Shown: one piece after another, positions 5,223 to 5,353 of the stretch
How the letters are laid out: each line of letters starts with the position of its first letter
How positions within the stretch are numbered: position 1 is the stretch's first letter
DNA from: Flectobacillus sp.
Lineage (GTDB): Bacteria > Bacteroidota > Bacteroidia > Cytophagales > Spirosomataceae
Assembly (NCBI GenBank): GCA_029865665.1
Contig: JARXAV010000126.1
Span: 1 to 5,353 of the forward strand
Length of the DNA stretch: 5,353 bases
Reading direction: 5' to 3'
Notes under the pieces: model-generated
Databases searched by the model: none
The model's input: only the letters and a program-made list of their open reading frames with translations
Told to the model about the DNA's origin: nothing
Position numbers and translations under genes: made by a program

Positions 5223-5231
5223 ACTTAAACG

Positions 5232-5353
5232 ATGGACATTCTTAGAATTGCAACCGCAGGTTCAGTTGACGACGGAAAAAGTACGTTAATTGGCCGTTTA
5301 TTATACGAAACAAAGTCGATTACAAAAGATAAAATTGAGGCATTAGAAGCGGC
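5232..5353 (+). CDS. cysN: Sulfate adenylyltransferase subunit 1, GTPase (5' part)
   Basis: Only the first 40 codons are in the window; the frame is open to the right edge. CysN is the translation-factor-like GTPase that couples GTP hydrolysis to APS synthesis by CysD. The N-terminus [20 protein letters not shown] contains the P-loop in GSVDDGKST (residues 10-18), and [10 protein letters not shown] follows, as in other CysN proteins. The DDGKST form (rather than the HVDHGKST of elongation factors) is characteristic of CysN and CysNC. Whether it is a CysNC fusion with an APS kinase domain cannot be told from this fragment; the Fe-S type CysH upstream makes that unnecessary but does not exclude it. 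ATG 5232 is the only start that gives the family N-terminus. No Shine-Dalgarno is present; the leader is the right inverted repeat and ACACTTAAACG. Confidence 0.93.
   Translation, partial: MDILRIATAGSVDDGKSTLIGRLLYETKSITKDKIEALEA

Overview
The window looks like chromosome of a member of the Bacteroidota, most likely an environmental Cytophagales-type bacterium. The evidence is AT-rich intergenic DNA, no Shine-Dalgarno sequences before starts, a textbook Bacteroidota -7 box (TAACTTTG) ahead of cysH, and several intergenic inverted-repeat elements of a style I associate with this phylum. The genus cannot be fixed from the sequence alone.

Layout, left to right. (1) The 3' end of pdhA (pyruvate dehydrogenase E1 alpha), closed by a clear intrinsic terminator. 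(2) A two-gene accessory block: dinD (+), a DNA-damage-inducible protein D homologue, and a convergent gene (-) for an AlbA_2/Schlafen-type protein. The 207-bp gap between their 3' ends is almost filled by a 195-bp nested inverted-repeat element. (3) A 251-bp divergent promoter region holding the cysH promoter, a weak attenuator-like hairpin and a perfect 7-5-7 dyad just before the cysH start. (4) An assimilatory sulfate reduction cluster: cysH (Fe-S type APS reductase), cysD (sulfate adenylyltransferase subunit 2) and the start of cysN (subunit 1, GTPase).

CysD and CysN together make APS from sulfate, and CysH, which has the four cluster cysteines typical of APS-using enzymes, reduces APS to sulfite. 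No cysC (APS kinase) lies between these genes, as expected if the route skips PAPS. The cluster is not compact. The cysH-cysD gap (367 bp) holds a large palindrome built from eight CACAGAG-like heptamers with mirror-image spacing. The cysD-cysN junction holds a small four-helix-bundle gene (TIGR02436 / 23S rRNA intervening-sequence protein family), with a diverged 28-bp inverted repeat at the two edges of the insert. That gene also uses arginine codons very differently from cysD.

The most interesting theme is that three gaps carry three different inverted-repeat elements, one of which appears to carry the four-helix-bundle gene as cargo inside an otherwise tightly conserved gene pair. No RNA genes, CRISPR array, transposase or reverse transcriptase are visible.
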